Shown piece after piece: positions 41,153 to 50,000 of a stretch of DNA of 64,000 nucleotides. The stretch comes from Calditrichia bacterium. GTDB lineage: Bacteria > Calditrichota > Calditrichia > Calditrichales > J004. The notes beneath the pieces were generated by a model that saw nothing but the letters and a program-made list of their open reading frames with translations, ran no database searches and had not been told where the DNA came from. The translations under genes were made by a program, and so were the position numbers. Each line of letters opens with the position of its first letter. The first letter of the stretch is position 1. The stretch spans positions 437,442-501,441 of the forward strand of contig JACKAO010000003.1 of assembly GCA_020635035.1 (NCBI GenBank), read 5' to 3'.

Positions 41153-43597
41153 ATGTCAACCGTTATGAGTTTAGAAGAGATGCAACCAGTAAAAGTTCGC
41201 TCCCTGTTAAAAAAGCTCAACAGCCGAACGGATGGCCTTACTGATCAGGAAATACAGTCAAGCCGTGAAAAGCACGGATTTAATGAAATAACCGAACACC
41301 ACAAAAATCCATTCTTAAAGTTTTTGTCCTACTTCTGGGGACCGATTCCGGTCATGATTGAAGTCGCAGCAATATTATCGATACTTGTGCATCATTATAC
41401 GGATTTCGGAATAATTATGACACTTCTGTTAATGAATACACTTGTCGGATTCTGGCATGATAATAAAGCGGATAATGCCATCGAAATGCTTAAAAAAAGG
41501 CTTGCCCCAAAAGCGCGTGTAAAACGTAACAATAAATGGCAGATTTTAGAAGCGCGAGAACTTGTTCCCGGCGATGTTATACGCTTAAGACTGGGTGATA
41601 TTATTCCTGCTGATATAAAACTGATTTCCGGTGATTACCTTGAATGTGATGAATCCATGTTAACAGGGGAATCATTGCCGGTCGAAAAACATATTCTTGA
41701 CACGGCTTACTCAGGCTCAGTTATAACCCGCGGCGAGATGGATGCAGTTGTAACAGAAACAGGTCTGGATACATATTTTGGTAAAACCGCAAAATTGGTT
41801 GATCAGGGTAAAAGCAAAAGTCACTTTGAACAGGCGGTTATAAGGATCGGTAATTATTTAATCATCCTGGCTGTTGTCCTGGTTGCACTTATTTTTATGG
41901 TTGCACTTTTTCGTCATGATAACCTGATGGAAACTCTGCGTTTTGCAATGGTGCTTACGGTGGCGTCTATACCGGTGGCATTACCGGCGATTCTTACAGT
42001 TACGATGGCTATAGGTGCAATGAACCTGGCACGTAAGAAAGTTATTGTCAGCCGGCTGGCAGCAATTGAAGAACTTGCCGGGATGGATATTTTATGCTCT
42101 GATAAAACAGGTACGCTTACGCAGAATAAATTAACCGTAGGCGAAACAGTTGCTGCAAAAAATTATTCTGATGAAGAAGTTTTGTTGTATGCAGCGTTGG
42201 CATCAAGGGCTGAAGATAATGACCCCATAGATACAACGATCCTTTCTAAAACAGATAAAAATGAACACTTTCATGAGCAGTTTGAGCAGTATAAAACATC
42301 TGAGTTTAAGCCTTTCGATCCTGTTGTAAAACGAACAGAAGTAACGATTAAGAACCGCACGACGAATCAAACCTATATAGTAAGCAAAGGCGCACCACAG
42401 GTTATTTTTAAACTGATCAATAACCGGAGTGAGACTGAAGAATTTGCTGAAAAAGTAAATGACTATGCCCAGATGGGTTACCGCATGATCGCTGTCGCAC
42501 TTCAGGAAAAAGATAAATGGCAGCTGGTCGGACTCATCCCGCTGTTCGATCCACCCCGTGAAGACAGTCGTGATACTATCAGAAATGCAACTGAAATGGG
42601 CATTCTTGTAAAAATGGTAACAGGTGATAACCAGGCTATTGCCCGTCAGATTTCTGAAAGATTAGGGCTGGGTGATTTTATTGTCAGTGGCGATCAGCTT
42701 GATAAAGTGACCAATCATAAACTGGATGAACTTGTTGAAAAAAGTGACGGATTCTCACAGGTCTTTCCCGAACATAAATTTTCGATTGTTAAAGTATTGC
42801 AGCGTTTGGGACACTTTGTCGGAATGACCGGAGACGGTGTGAATGATGCTCCGGCGCTTAAAAATGCAGATTGTGGTATTGCGGTAGATGGTGCCACAGA
42901 TGCAGCTAAATCAGCAGCAAGTATTGTGCTTACATCACCAGGCTTATCTGTAATTGTAGATGCTATAAAGGAAAGCCGCAAAATATTCCAGCGTATGAAC
43001 AGTTACAGCATTTACAGGATTGCTGAAACGATAAGAGTATTGTTCTTTATAACGGTATCCATTCTTGTTTTTAATTTTTACCCGATCACTGCTCTGATGA
43101 TTGTATTGCTGGCCCTGCTTAATGATGCACCGATTATGGCAATCGCTACTGATAATGTTCATTATTCACAAATGCCTGAGAAATGGAATATGCGCAAAGT
43201 GCTGGGACTGGGCACTGTTCTCGGTATTGTTGGAGTGGTATCCAGCTTTATGATTTTCTACATAGGCCGGGAAATCCTGAATTTGCACATGGATGTATTA
43301 CAGTCCTTTATTTTTCTTAAACTGGCAGTTGCCGGACACCTGACAATCTTCCTTGCACGCACACGCAAGCCTTTCTGGTCCATTAAACCTTCCGGCGGCT
43401 TATTATGGTCTGCAATTCTGACCAAAGTGGTTGCAACCTTATTTGCTGTATATGGCTGGTTTATCTCACCGATTGGCTGGCGGATGGCCGGCTATATCTG
43501 GGCGTATTCAATTGGAGCATTTTTAATAACCGATGTAATTAAAGTCTATTACTATAAATGGTTTTTACCGGAAGAAACAGACAATATCAATTCATAA
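41153..43597 (+). CDS. Plasma-membrane-type proton-efflux P-type ATPase
   Basis: 814 residues, type IIIA P-ATPase layout. N-terminal GLTDQEIQSSREKHGFNEI; first helix pair; actuator domain with TGES at 171-174; TM4 PVALP at 274-278; phosphorylation site CSDKTGTLT with Asp317; nucleotide-binding KGAP; hinge TGDGVNDAPALKNADCGIAVDGATDAAKSAA; and in TM6 LALLNDAPIMAIA. That TM6 Asp corresponds to the proton-binding residue of plant and fungal H+-ATPases. It pumps protons out of the cytoplasm, so it should help in acid stress or in building proton-motive force. Controlled by the CTTCAT promoter at 40952 (inference). Followed 13 bp later by a HEAT-repeat gene. Confidence 0.92.
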   Translation: MSTVMSLEEMQPVKVRSLLKKLNSRTDGLTDQEIQSSREKHGFNEITEHHKNPFLKFLSYFWGPIPVMIEVAAILSILVHHYTDFGIIMTLLLMNTLVGFWHDNKADNAIEMLKKRLAPKARVKRNNKWQILEARELVPGDVIRLRLGDIIPADIKLISGDYLECDESMLTGESLPVEKHILDTAYSGSVITRGEMDAVVTETGLDTYFGKTAKLVDQGKSKSHFEQAVIRIGNYLIILAVVLVALIFMVALFRHDNLMETLRFAMVLTVASIPVALPAILTVTMAIGAMNLARKKVIVSRLAAIEELAGMDILCSDKTGTLTQNKLTVGETVAAKNYSDEEVLLYAALASRAEDNDPIDTTILSKTDKNEHFHEQFEQYKTSEFKPFDPVVKRTEVTIKNRTTNQTYIVSKGAPQVIFKLINNRSETEEFAEKVNDYAQMGYRMIAVALQEKDKWQLVGLIPLFDPPREDSRDTIRNATEMGILVKMVTGDNQAIARQISERLGLGDFIVSGDQLDKVTNHKLDELVEKSDGFSQVFPEHKFSIVKVLQRLGHFVGMTGDGVNDAPALKNADCGIAVDGATDAAKSAASIVLTSPGLSVIVDAIKESRKIFQRMNSYSIYRIAETIRVLFFITVSILVFNFYPITALMIVLLALLNDAPIMAIATDNVHYSQMPEKWNMRKVLGLGTVLGIVGVVSSFMIFYIGREILNLHMDVLQSFIFLKLAVAGHLTIFLARTRKPFWSIKPSGGLLWSAILTKVVATLFAVYGWFISPIGWRMAGYIWAYSIGAFLITDVIKVYYYKWFLPEETDNINS

Positions 43598-43610
43598 AAG
43601 GAGGAAAGAA

Positions 43611-44150
43611 ATGGCACACGCTTTAAATTTTCATCATGATAGTGTTGCAAATACTATCAAAAACAACATTCATAAACTGGCTGACAAAGATGGCTTGGTT
43701 AGAGAAAAGGCACGCAAGCTGCTGGTATCGATGGGAACACCGGCAATAGATTATTTATCGGAATTTGAATCTCATCCCAAAGATATTGCACGCTGGGAAG
43801 CAGTTAAAGCTTTGGCTGATATCAATGAACCCATTGCTGCACCAATCCTTGTAAATGCGCTGGAGGATCAAAATGGCGATGTGCGCTGGCTGGCAGCCGA
43901 AGGGCTCTCTGAATTAGGGGAAGCCGGGTTAAAGTCTGTCCTTGAAGCTCTTTTAGAGTCACCGGACTCACTCCATTTACGCCGGGGTGCGCATCATGTT
44001 CTTGCAAATATGGCAAAACATTCGCCGAACAGCGAGATCCGGGAATTATTGCATATACTGGAATCTCCGGATGCGGAATTGAAAATTCTTGTTGAAGCTG
44101 AACCATATCTGGAAAAATTAACCAGTCATTCTGAAAAAATACACAGCTGA
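43611..44150 (+). CDS. HEAT-repeat protein
   Basis: 179 residues; AAAGGAGGAAAG before the ATG is an excellent ribosome-binding site. Four HEAT-like helix pairs: LVREKARKLLVSMGTPAIDYL, DIARWEAVKALADINEPIAAPIL, GDVRWLAAEGLSELGEAGLKSVL and HLRRGAHHVLANMAKH. Such solenoids mediate protein-protein contacts; there is no lyase or catalytic signature. Being the second gene of the H+-ATPase operon, it may bind or regulate the pump (inference). The N-terminal HALNFHHDSVANTIKNNIH is His-rich. Followed by a terminator hairpin. Confidence 0.8.
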   Translation: MAHALNFHHDSVANTIKNNIHKLADKDGLVREKARKLLVSMGTPAIDYLSEFESHPKDIARWEAVKALADINEPIAAPILVNALEDQNGDVRWLAAEGLSELGEAGLKSVLEALLESPDSLHLRRGAHHVLANMAKHSPNSEIRELLHILESPDAELKILVEAEPYLEKLTSHSEKIHS

Positions 44151-44191
44151 CCGGTTTCTTGCATTTCATCTAACGTCAATTTCTTTCCGGG

Positions 44192-44240
44192 TAGCGGTTG
44201 GAATGTTATCTTCCCCAGCAAATTTTCCAACCGCTATTTC
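44192..44240 (+). terminator. Terminator of the H+-ATPase operon
   Basis: Perfect 12-bp arms TAGCGGTTGGAA (44192-44203) and TTCCAACCGCTA (44225-44236) with a 21-base loop, then TTTCTGC. The stem is strong but the T run is short, so it may act partly as an mRNA-stabilising hairpin. Confidence 0.65.
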
Positions 44241-44352
44241 TGCTAATAATCTTTATTTATAATCATTGTCTTACTCATTTAATCTGATAACCTTATTCCT
44301 TCCTGAAATCTTTGATACTGTCATGTAATCCGGGGCTTTGTTTAAATTCTTG

Positions 44353-44378
44353 TCAAAGAATGTTTAAACGCTCTTTGA
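44353..44378. promoter_or_regulatory. Interrupted palindrome upstream of degP
   Basis: TCAAAG (44353-44358) and CTTTGA (44373-44378) flank the 8-bp palindrome GTTTAAAC (44362-44369) with 3 bases on each side. The nested symmetry, 34 bp before the CTTCAT repeats, suits a second dimeric regulator binding site. No regulator is identified. Confidence 0.35.
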
Positions 44379-44411
44379 TAAAAAAACAATATTTTAAATT
44401 TTCTACGATCT

Positions 44412-44444
44412 CTTCATTTTTTCTTCATTTTCCCCATTTATTAT
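44412..44444 (+). promoter_or_regulatory. PhoB/OmpR-type direct-repeat promoter, copy C
   Basis: CTTCAT at 44412-44417, N5, CTTCAT at 44423-44428, N10, TATTAT at 44439-44444. Identical geometry to copies A and B. The start of degP is 40 bp downstream of the -10 box, with GGAGGAAG as Shine-Dalgarno. Confidence 0.75.
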
Positions 44445-44483
44445 TTCTCTGAATTTGAAAACAAACAAAATGGAGGAAGTAAA

Positions 44484-46007
44484 ATGTCAGCACAAAATTT
44501 TTGGGGATCTAAGTGGTCTTATATAGTTGGCGGGGTTATGATCGGAATTATCGTTTCAATCGGTTTTAATATGACGTCACCCGGGCATGCTTCACAGGAT
44601 GGAAATGTTATTTACCAGCCTGCATCCATGCCGCCACCAGCTGACCCGCAGGATCTGAATGTTGCCAATCAGCTTAGTAACGCATTTGCCGCAGTTGCCA
44701 AAGATGTTAATCCGTCGGTTGTTACAATTTTTACAGAGAGCACTATAAAAATGTCCGGACAGTCCTTTAACGGCAGCCCATTTGAACAATTTTTTGGAGA
44801 TGATTTTTTCAATCATTTCTTTCAGAGACGTTCACCGCAGGGAGATATGAAACAACACGGGCTGGGAAGTGGTGTGATTGTTGACAGCGATGGAATAATC
44901 CTGACCAATAATCACGTGGTAAAGGACGCGGATGATATTAAAGTAAGATTAATGGACGGACGTGAATTTAAAGCAGAAGTTAAAGGAACGGACAGTCAGA
45001 CAGATCTAGCAGTTATATCTATTGATGCTTCTGACCTAAAACCTATAAAACTTGGTGATTCAGATAAAGCCAGGGTAGGCGACTGGGTATTGGCAATCGG
45101 CTCACCTTTGCAACCCGAGCTTGAGCATACGGTTACGGCTGGTATTATAAGCGCTAAAGGGCGCAGTGGTGTGGGATTAAGCCAGTATGAAGATTTTATC
45201 CAGACAGATGCAGCTATAAATCCCGGAAACTCCGGTGGCGGTATGGTTAATCTGCATGGTGAACTTGTAGGAATTAATGCTGCGATCGCAACACAAAATG
45301 GCGGTTTTATGGGTATTGGTTTTGCAATTCCTGTAAATCTTGCTAAGAAAGTAATGTCAGATATTCTTGAAAAGGGTAAAGTCGTTCGCGGCTGGCTGGG
45401 TGTTTATATTCAAACAATAACACCCGAGATTGCCAAAGCTCTTAATTTAAACAGGTCCAAAGGTGTAATAGTAAGCAAAGTTCAGAAAGACAGTCCGGCT
45501 GAAAAATACGGTTTAAAGGATGAAGACGTTGTCATTAAGTTCAATGGAAAAGATGTTGCAAATTCAACAGAATTAAGCACCTGGGTTGCAGGTTCATCAC
45601 CGGATGCAGAAATAACATTAACGGTGCTCAGGGACGGAGATGAAAAAGATATTAATATAAAACTCGGTGAACTTACACCGGATAAACAAAATCTTGCAGA
45701 TGGCACCAGCCAATTCGATAAGGTTGGGCTGACGGTTTCGAACATAACAAATGATGTTTCAGGGAAATACCATTTGCCGGACAATGTAAAAGGCGTTGTC
45801 ATAACATCGGTTAATCCAAATGGTATAGCTGCGGCAAATGGACTAAGAGAAGGCGACATTGTTGTAAAGCTCAATAAATCAATGATTGAATCTGTGGATC
45901 AGTTCTCTGATGTTCTGAATAATGTAGACGATGGCGATATGGTCTTGTTCTTTATTCAGCGCGGACGGGCTAATTTGTATGTTGCTTTCCAGATGCCGGA
46001 AAAATAA
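44484..46007 (+). CDS. degP: DegP/HtrA-type periplasmic serine protease
   Basis: 507 residues. An N-terminal hydrophobic segment (WSYIVGGVMIGIIVSIGFNM, about 11-30) is a signal anchor or signal peptide. The trypsin-like domain has His144 (LTNNHVV), Asp174 (DLAVISI) and Ser250 (NPGNSGGG). Two PDZ domains follow (GVIVSKVQKDSPAEKYGLKDEDVV about 325-400; GVVITSVNPNGIAAANGLREGDIVV about 430-500). It degrades or refolds damaged envelope proteins. In enterobacteria degP is a CpxR/sigma-E target; here its promoter has the same direct repeats as the neighbouring two-component operon, a parallel arrangement. Strong terminator downstream. Confidence 0.96.
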   Translation: MSAQNFWGSKWSYIVGGVMIGIIVSIGFNMTSPGHASQDGNVIYQPASMPPPADPQDLNVANQLSNAFAAVAKDVNPSVVTIFTESTIKMSGQSFNGSPFEQFFGDDFFNHFFQRRSPQGDMKQHGLGSGVIVDSDGIILTNNHVVKDADDIKVRLMDGREFKAEVKGTDSQTDLAVISIDASDLKPIKLGDSDKARVGDWVLAIGSPLQPELEHTVTAGIISAKGRSGVGLSQYEDFIQTDAAINPGNSGGGMVNLHGELVGINAAIATQNGGFMGIGFAIPVNLAKKVMSDILEKGKVVRGWLGVYIQTITPEIAKALNLNRSKGVIVSKVQKDSPAEKYGLKDEDVVIKFNGKDVANSTELSTWVAGSSPDAEITLTVLRDGDEKDINIKLGELTPDKQNLADGTSQFDKVGLTVSNITNDVSGKYHLPDNVKGVVITSVNPNGIAAANGLREGDIVVKLNKSMIESVDQFSDVLNNVDDGDMVLFFIQRGRANLYVAFQMPEK

Positions 46008-46036
46008 ATCTTAAAGAATTTGGTTCAGAAATTATA

Positions 46037-46070
46037 AAACCGGGATTTGTATATCCCGGTTTTTTTATTT
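46037..46070 (+). terminator. Terminator of degP
   Basis: 10-bp arms AAACCGGGAT (46037-46046) and ATCCCGGTTT (46053-46062) around a 6-base loop, followed by a T run (TTTTTATTT). It lies between convergent genes. Confidence 0.9.
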
Positions 46071-46077
46071 ATAACAT

Positions 46078-46365
46078 TTAAACTTCGTCTTCAAAACCAA
46101 CCGAAAACATACTACCAAGATCATGTTTTGAAAAAGTGCGGAAAGCCAGCATTGTTTCACTGCGGATGATGCCTTCTATTTTAAGCATACGCCCGGTAAC
46201 AAGGTCAGCAAGTTTTTCATTATTAATGACTCTTGCAATAGCAATCAGATCGTACGAACCACTAACTGAGTATACTTCGGAGACACCTTTCATATCTGAT
46301 AATTGCTGGGCAATTTCTTCAATTTTATTTCGTTCAACGGATAATAAAACAAATGCGGTTACCAT
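46078..46365 (-). CDS. Stand-alone Lrp/AsnC ligand-binding (RAM) domain
   Basis: 95 residues, one ferredoxin-like alpha/beta domain: AFVLLSVERNKIEEIAQQLSDMKGVSEVYSVSGSYDLIAIARV followed by IEGIIRSETMLAFRTF. This matches the AsnC_trans_reg domain that binds amino acids or other small ligands and forms dimers to octamers. The helix-turn-helix of Lrp regulators is absent, so it cannot bind DNA by itself. It is the last gene of the cotransporter-MscS operon (1-bp gap), so it may sense an osmolyte or amino acid for that system (inference). Confidence 0.88.
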   Translation of the reverse strand: MVTAFVLLSVERNKIEEIAQQLSDMKGVSEVYSVSGSYDLIAIARVINNEKLADLVTGRMLKIEGIIRSETMLAFRTFSKHDLGSMFSVGFEDEV

Positions 46366-46366
46366 T

Positions 46367-47089
46367 TTAAAACTCCTTTATTGCATTTTTTACATTGCTT
46401 TCAATATGTGTAAAATAATCTGGACTTAGGGCATATGCGGTGATGTTTACCCGCTGCTTATCTCCATTGTTGATGATCTGTAATTGTGGTTCGCGGTTTA
46501 GTGAACAGCCGGTACTTAATAAAATAGCCTGGCGTATTCTGGAATACAGAATTTCTGAAGAAATGCTGTTGCTGACTTCCAGCGGAAATTCCAGTCGGTT
46601 TATTTTATCGGATGAATCGGTTTTACTATAAATGCTGCCGTTTATCCGGCTCCAGGGAATTTTTACAACCGCCCCGTTTTCCTGTTGTACGCTCAGGCTA
46701 AGTAAACCAACCTGATTAATCTGACCACTTTGCTGGCCTATTTGTATGAACTGTCCTGCAATAAAATGATCACTAAAGCGTAAAACAATACCTGCAAATA
46801 AATCCCTGACAATGAACCAGCCTGCTGAAGCCGCAACAATAATTGCCAGACTGATTATTGCAATCATGTGATAAAAACTGTCTTTTAATACAACATTGAT
46901 GCTCCAGAAAATAAATATAAACCATAAGGCTACTTCCAGCAGCGGGTAATACTCTTTGATAGCTTTGCGTTTTAGTTTTTTTATAACCACATGCTTTACA
47001 GTTTTTAGCAGGATTGCCAGAATAACTGCAAGGATGGTTACTCCAATCAATGAGAACTCAGAAAATTCAAATTCTAAATATTCAATCAT
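46367..47089 (-). CDS. MscS-type mechanosensitive channel protein
   Basis: 240 residues. Three membrane helices (about 14-30, 48-65, 72-92); the third runs into the conserved pore/beta-domain region: VRDLFAGIVLRFSDHFIAGQFIQIGQQSGQI, VGLLSLSVQQENGAVVKIPWSRI. The C-terminal alpha/beta domain is short. MscS channels release ions or solutes on membrane tension. The start overlaps the cotransporter stop by 4 bp, so a cation-chloride transporter and a tension-gated release channel are made together, which argues for volume or ion homeostasis. Confidence 0.85.
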   Translation of the reverse strand: MIEYLEFEFSEFSLIGVTILAVILAILLKTVKHVVIKKLKRKAIKEYYPLLEVALWFIFIFWSINVVLKDSFYHMIAIISLAIIVAASAGWFIVRDLFAGIVLRFSDHFIAGQFIQIGQQSGQINQVGLLSLSVQQENGAVVKIPWSRINGSIYSKTDSSDKINRLEFPLEVSNSISSEILYSRIRQAILLSTGCSLNREPQLQIINNGDKQRVNITAYALSPDYFTHIESNVKNAIKEF

Positions 47090-50000
47090 AAAAGGCCTGT
47101 TTCCTTAAAGTGTCTGACAAGGATTGTATGGATATAGGGATTTATACAAAAGATATCCGGTTGAGATTCAATAATTAAATTATTACGACGCAGTGAATAT
47201 AAAACATTTTCAATCTTATTTTGCATTGTGCCGCTTATTTTTTCAATTCGTGATAGAGAAAGGTGCTTATGCAAAATGAATTGCTGCAGGAGTACAATCC
47301 CGTCTGTTTTAAGTTTTGAAAAAATATCTTCGGCTGTTTTATCGATTGGTTTTATGTCTAGTGTATTTTGCAGAAATCCCCGGATACTGCTGATCCAAAA
47401 ATACAAAGCCTGACCGATATTACCGCCCGACAAATCAAAAAAACTGTTAAATAAACGTGCCATCCTTAGCCTGGATAAATTTTCTTCCTGGATTTCTCCT
47501 AATTTAAATTTTAAACCGCTGGATTCATGACGAAGCATTATAGCATTTTGTATATCTTCTGCATCAAAAGGCTGGCATTCGATGATTTTGATAAAGGCGT
47601 CCTGCAAGGGCATGACCCGGTTTATAAAGTTAAAACCATGCACACCGCAGTTAATGATGAAAAAGCAATTCTTGCTGTGCTGATCAATAAGTCTTTTAAT
47701 CTCTTCAAGTACCGCAAAACCGTTTTCATGCCGTTCCCACCACATTTCCAGATCATGTATAATTATAACACTGTTCGACGGGATATTCTCCAAAAGAAGA
47801 GACGCGTCACCGGAAAAAGGAACCAGCCGCTGTAACTGTGTTTTAAATGCTGCTATCTCGGCGCTGCCGCTTTCGGGCGGGAACAACTGATAAATTTTAT
47901 TTTTATCGAAATGTTTACGTGCAATTGCAAAGGATAGTGTTGATTTTCCGGAGTGTCTTTCTCCCAACACCAGCAGAGCGCCATAATAACCCTGTTTATA
48001 ACTGCTGACTGCCTGCGCGGCTTGCTGTTGTTCATACGCTCTTTCAAGGATAAATTCTTTGTTTAGCTGTCGTTTGCCTGTAAATAATTGTGTATAATAA
48101 AATGGTAAACGGCTGATAATATTCTGATCAGGAGTCAAAAGATGGATGCTTTCTGCAATCTGTCCCGCAGCACTTTGATATTCTGCATCATTGCTTAATT
48201 TTTTTGCAAAAAGCACGCTTTCACTTCGCTGGTAAACAATCTTAACAAGCATATTGCGGAAGAATGCACGGCTGTCTTCAACAATTAGCCGGGCTTTACC
48301 CATGTATTTACGACTTTCCTGGCTGCGAATTGTATGCTTTAGCTCTCCGGATGCACGGCTTACCAGCAAAGGATTCATTTTTTCGAATAGTGCCGAAATA
48401 CTTTTCTGGAAATCGGTTTTAGTCTTTTCCTGGAGATTTTCAAGAAAAGAGATTCGTTCTTTAAGGCGCTCAATACCGCTTAAAACAGCGCTTTCAAATG
48501 ATTCCTGCGACAGTTCATTCTGTTCATCCTGGAAGGAAAAATTGTAATTAATAAAGCGGATAACTTCCCGGGAAATTTCATTGGTTTTTTCCAGTTCGCT
48601 GCTCACATGGCTGATTGACTGTTGAAGCGGTTCGATCAATTCTGTTTCTGTAAGAAATTCCATATATCGACGCAGGTTAACAGAAACCGTTGTTACATCA
48701 GAGAACTGATCCTGCCCGATTTTTTGGAAAGATTCTTCAGACATTACATCAATCTCATCCGGCAAATCCTGAATCGCATTTTGAATGTCTTTGTGCAAAT
48801 TACTCAGAAGTGCACGGTATTCCCGGTTAATATCAATGTTTTGTGGTAAAATCAACTTTCCGGGTTCGGCAGGTTTAATAGCCTGTAAATCCTTGAGTAA
48901 CTCCTGCAGGCGGGTTTTAAAATTGCTGTCTATACCGATCATGACATCCGTCTGCATTCTTCCTGTAATCGTTCCAATCCTGTCAGCGATGCCTTTTAAC
49001 AGAATATCTTCAACAAGGAAGTTGCTGATAAGCTGCTGATTTCTTTCCCAGTATTCGATACTTTCATTAACTTTTTCAAAAAGCGCCGGTTGTTTTTGGC
49101 CTATTTTAATTTTCCTGCGCAGTTTCCTGTCTTTGGGCGTACTCTCAAGATCGCGGGAAACAGATTGCAGGGCGTGGTGCAATGCCTCGTAAAGATCATT
49201 GAGCATAGTCTGTGATTTTGTTATACCTGCAGATTTTATTTCATCTATCCGCTGCAAAATTTTCACTTTTTCAGCTTCAAAAACTTTATCGCTAAAACTA
49301 TCTTTCCTTATGGCACTGGCCCATGCCTGCATCGCATCATTTGTATTGTTGAAGAGTTTTTGTATTTCTGAATTTAACTGATAGCTGCTGATTCCAAATT
49401 CTTTCAGGTATTCGTAAATACCCTTCCGCTCCAGTACACGGCGGTTGTAATTGAAGATATCATGTAGTCGTATTTTTCGCTTTTGCGGTTTATTACGTTT
49501 AAAAAGCCGCATAAAAACAGGCTGTTTTGCAGTATCGTTTTTTCTTTCATAGAATACATTCAATTCTGCAGGAATTTCTTTTTGAATATCTTCAAGCTTG
49601 TTTAAAAGATCTTCCGTTCCGCTCTGTAAAATATCTTTCTGATCCGGAATCATTGTGGTTTTATAATTCTGGATTAATTTTTTCAGGTTAAATAAAAAAG
49701 TGCTTTGAATGTGGGCAATCGCTCTGATCCCGCGGTGAGTCTCTTTTATTTCAAGAATTTCTTCTGTTTCGCTTATACTTTTTATAATAAGCTTTTCAAT
49801 ATTTTCAAGAAGTTTCTCGTTGTAGTTTTGCAGGGACTGCAGGCAGTTGTTCTGATAGCCGGAGAACTCTTTTTCTATGGATTCGCTTATTTGTTTAAAA
49901 CGTGCTGCTAATACATCATGGGCAGGTAATTCTAAAGGGGGCAGCTCTATAGCTTGCCTTGTGTTCAGCTTTTCCGATTTTATAGCAGGGGATGCACTTG

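Larger units (their letters stand above)
44151..44483. other. Intergenic region, HEAT gene / degP
   Basis: About 330 non-coding bases with three recognisable parts: a 12-bp-stem terminator (44192-44236), a 26-bp interrupted palindrome (44353-44378) and the CTTCAT-type promoter (44412-44444). The remainder is AT-rich with no ORF I can support. Confidence 0.6.
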
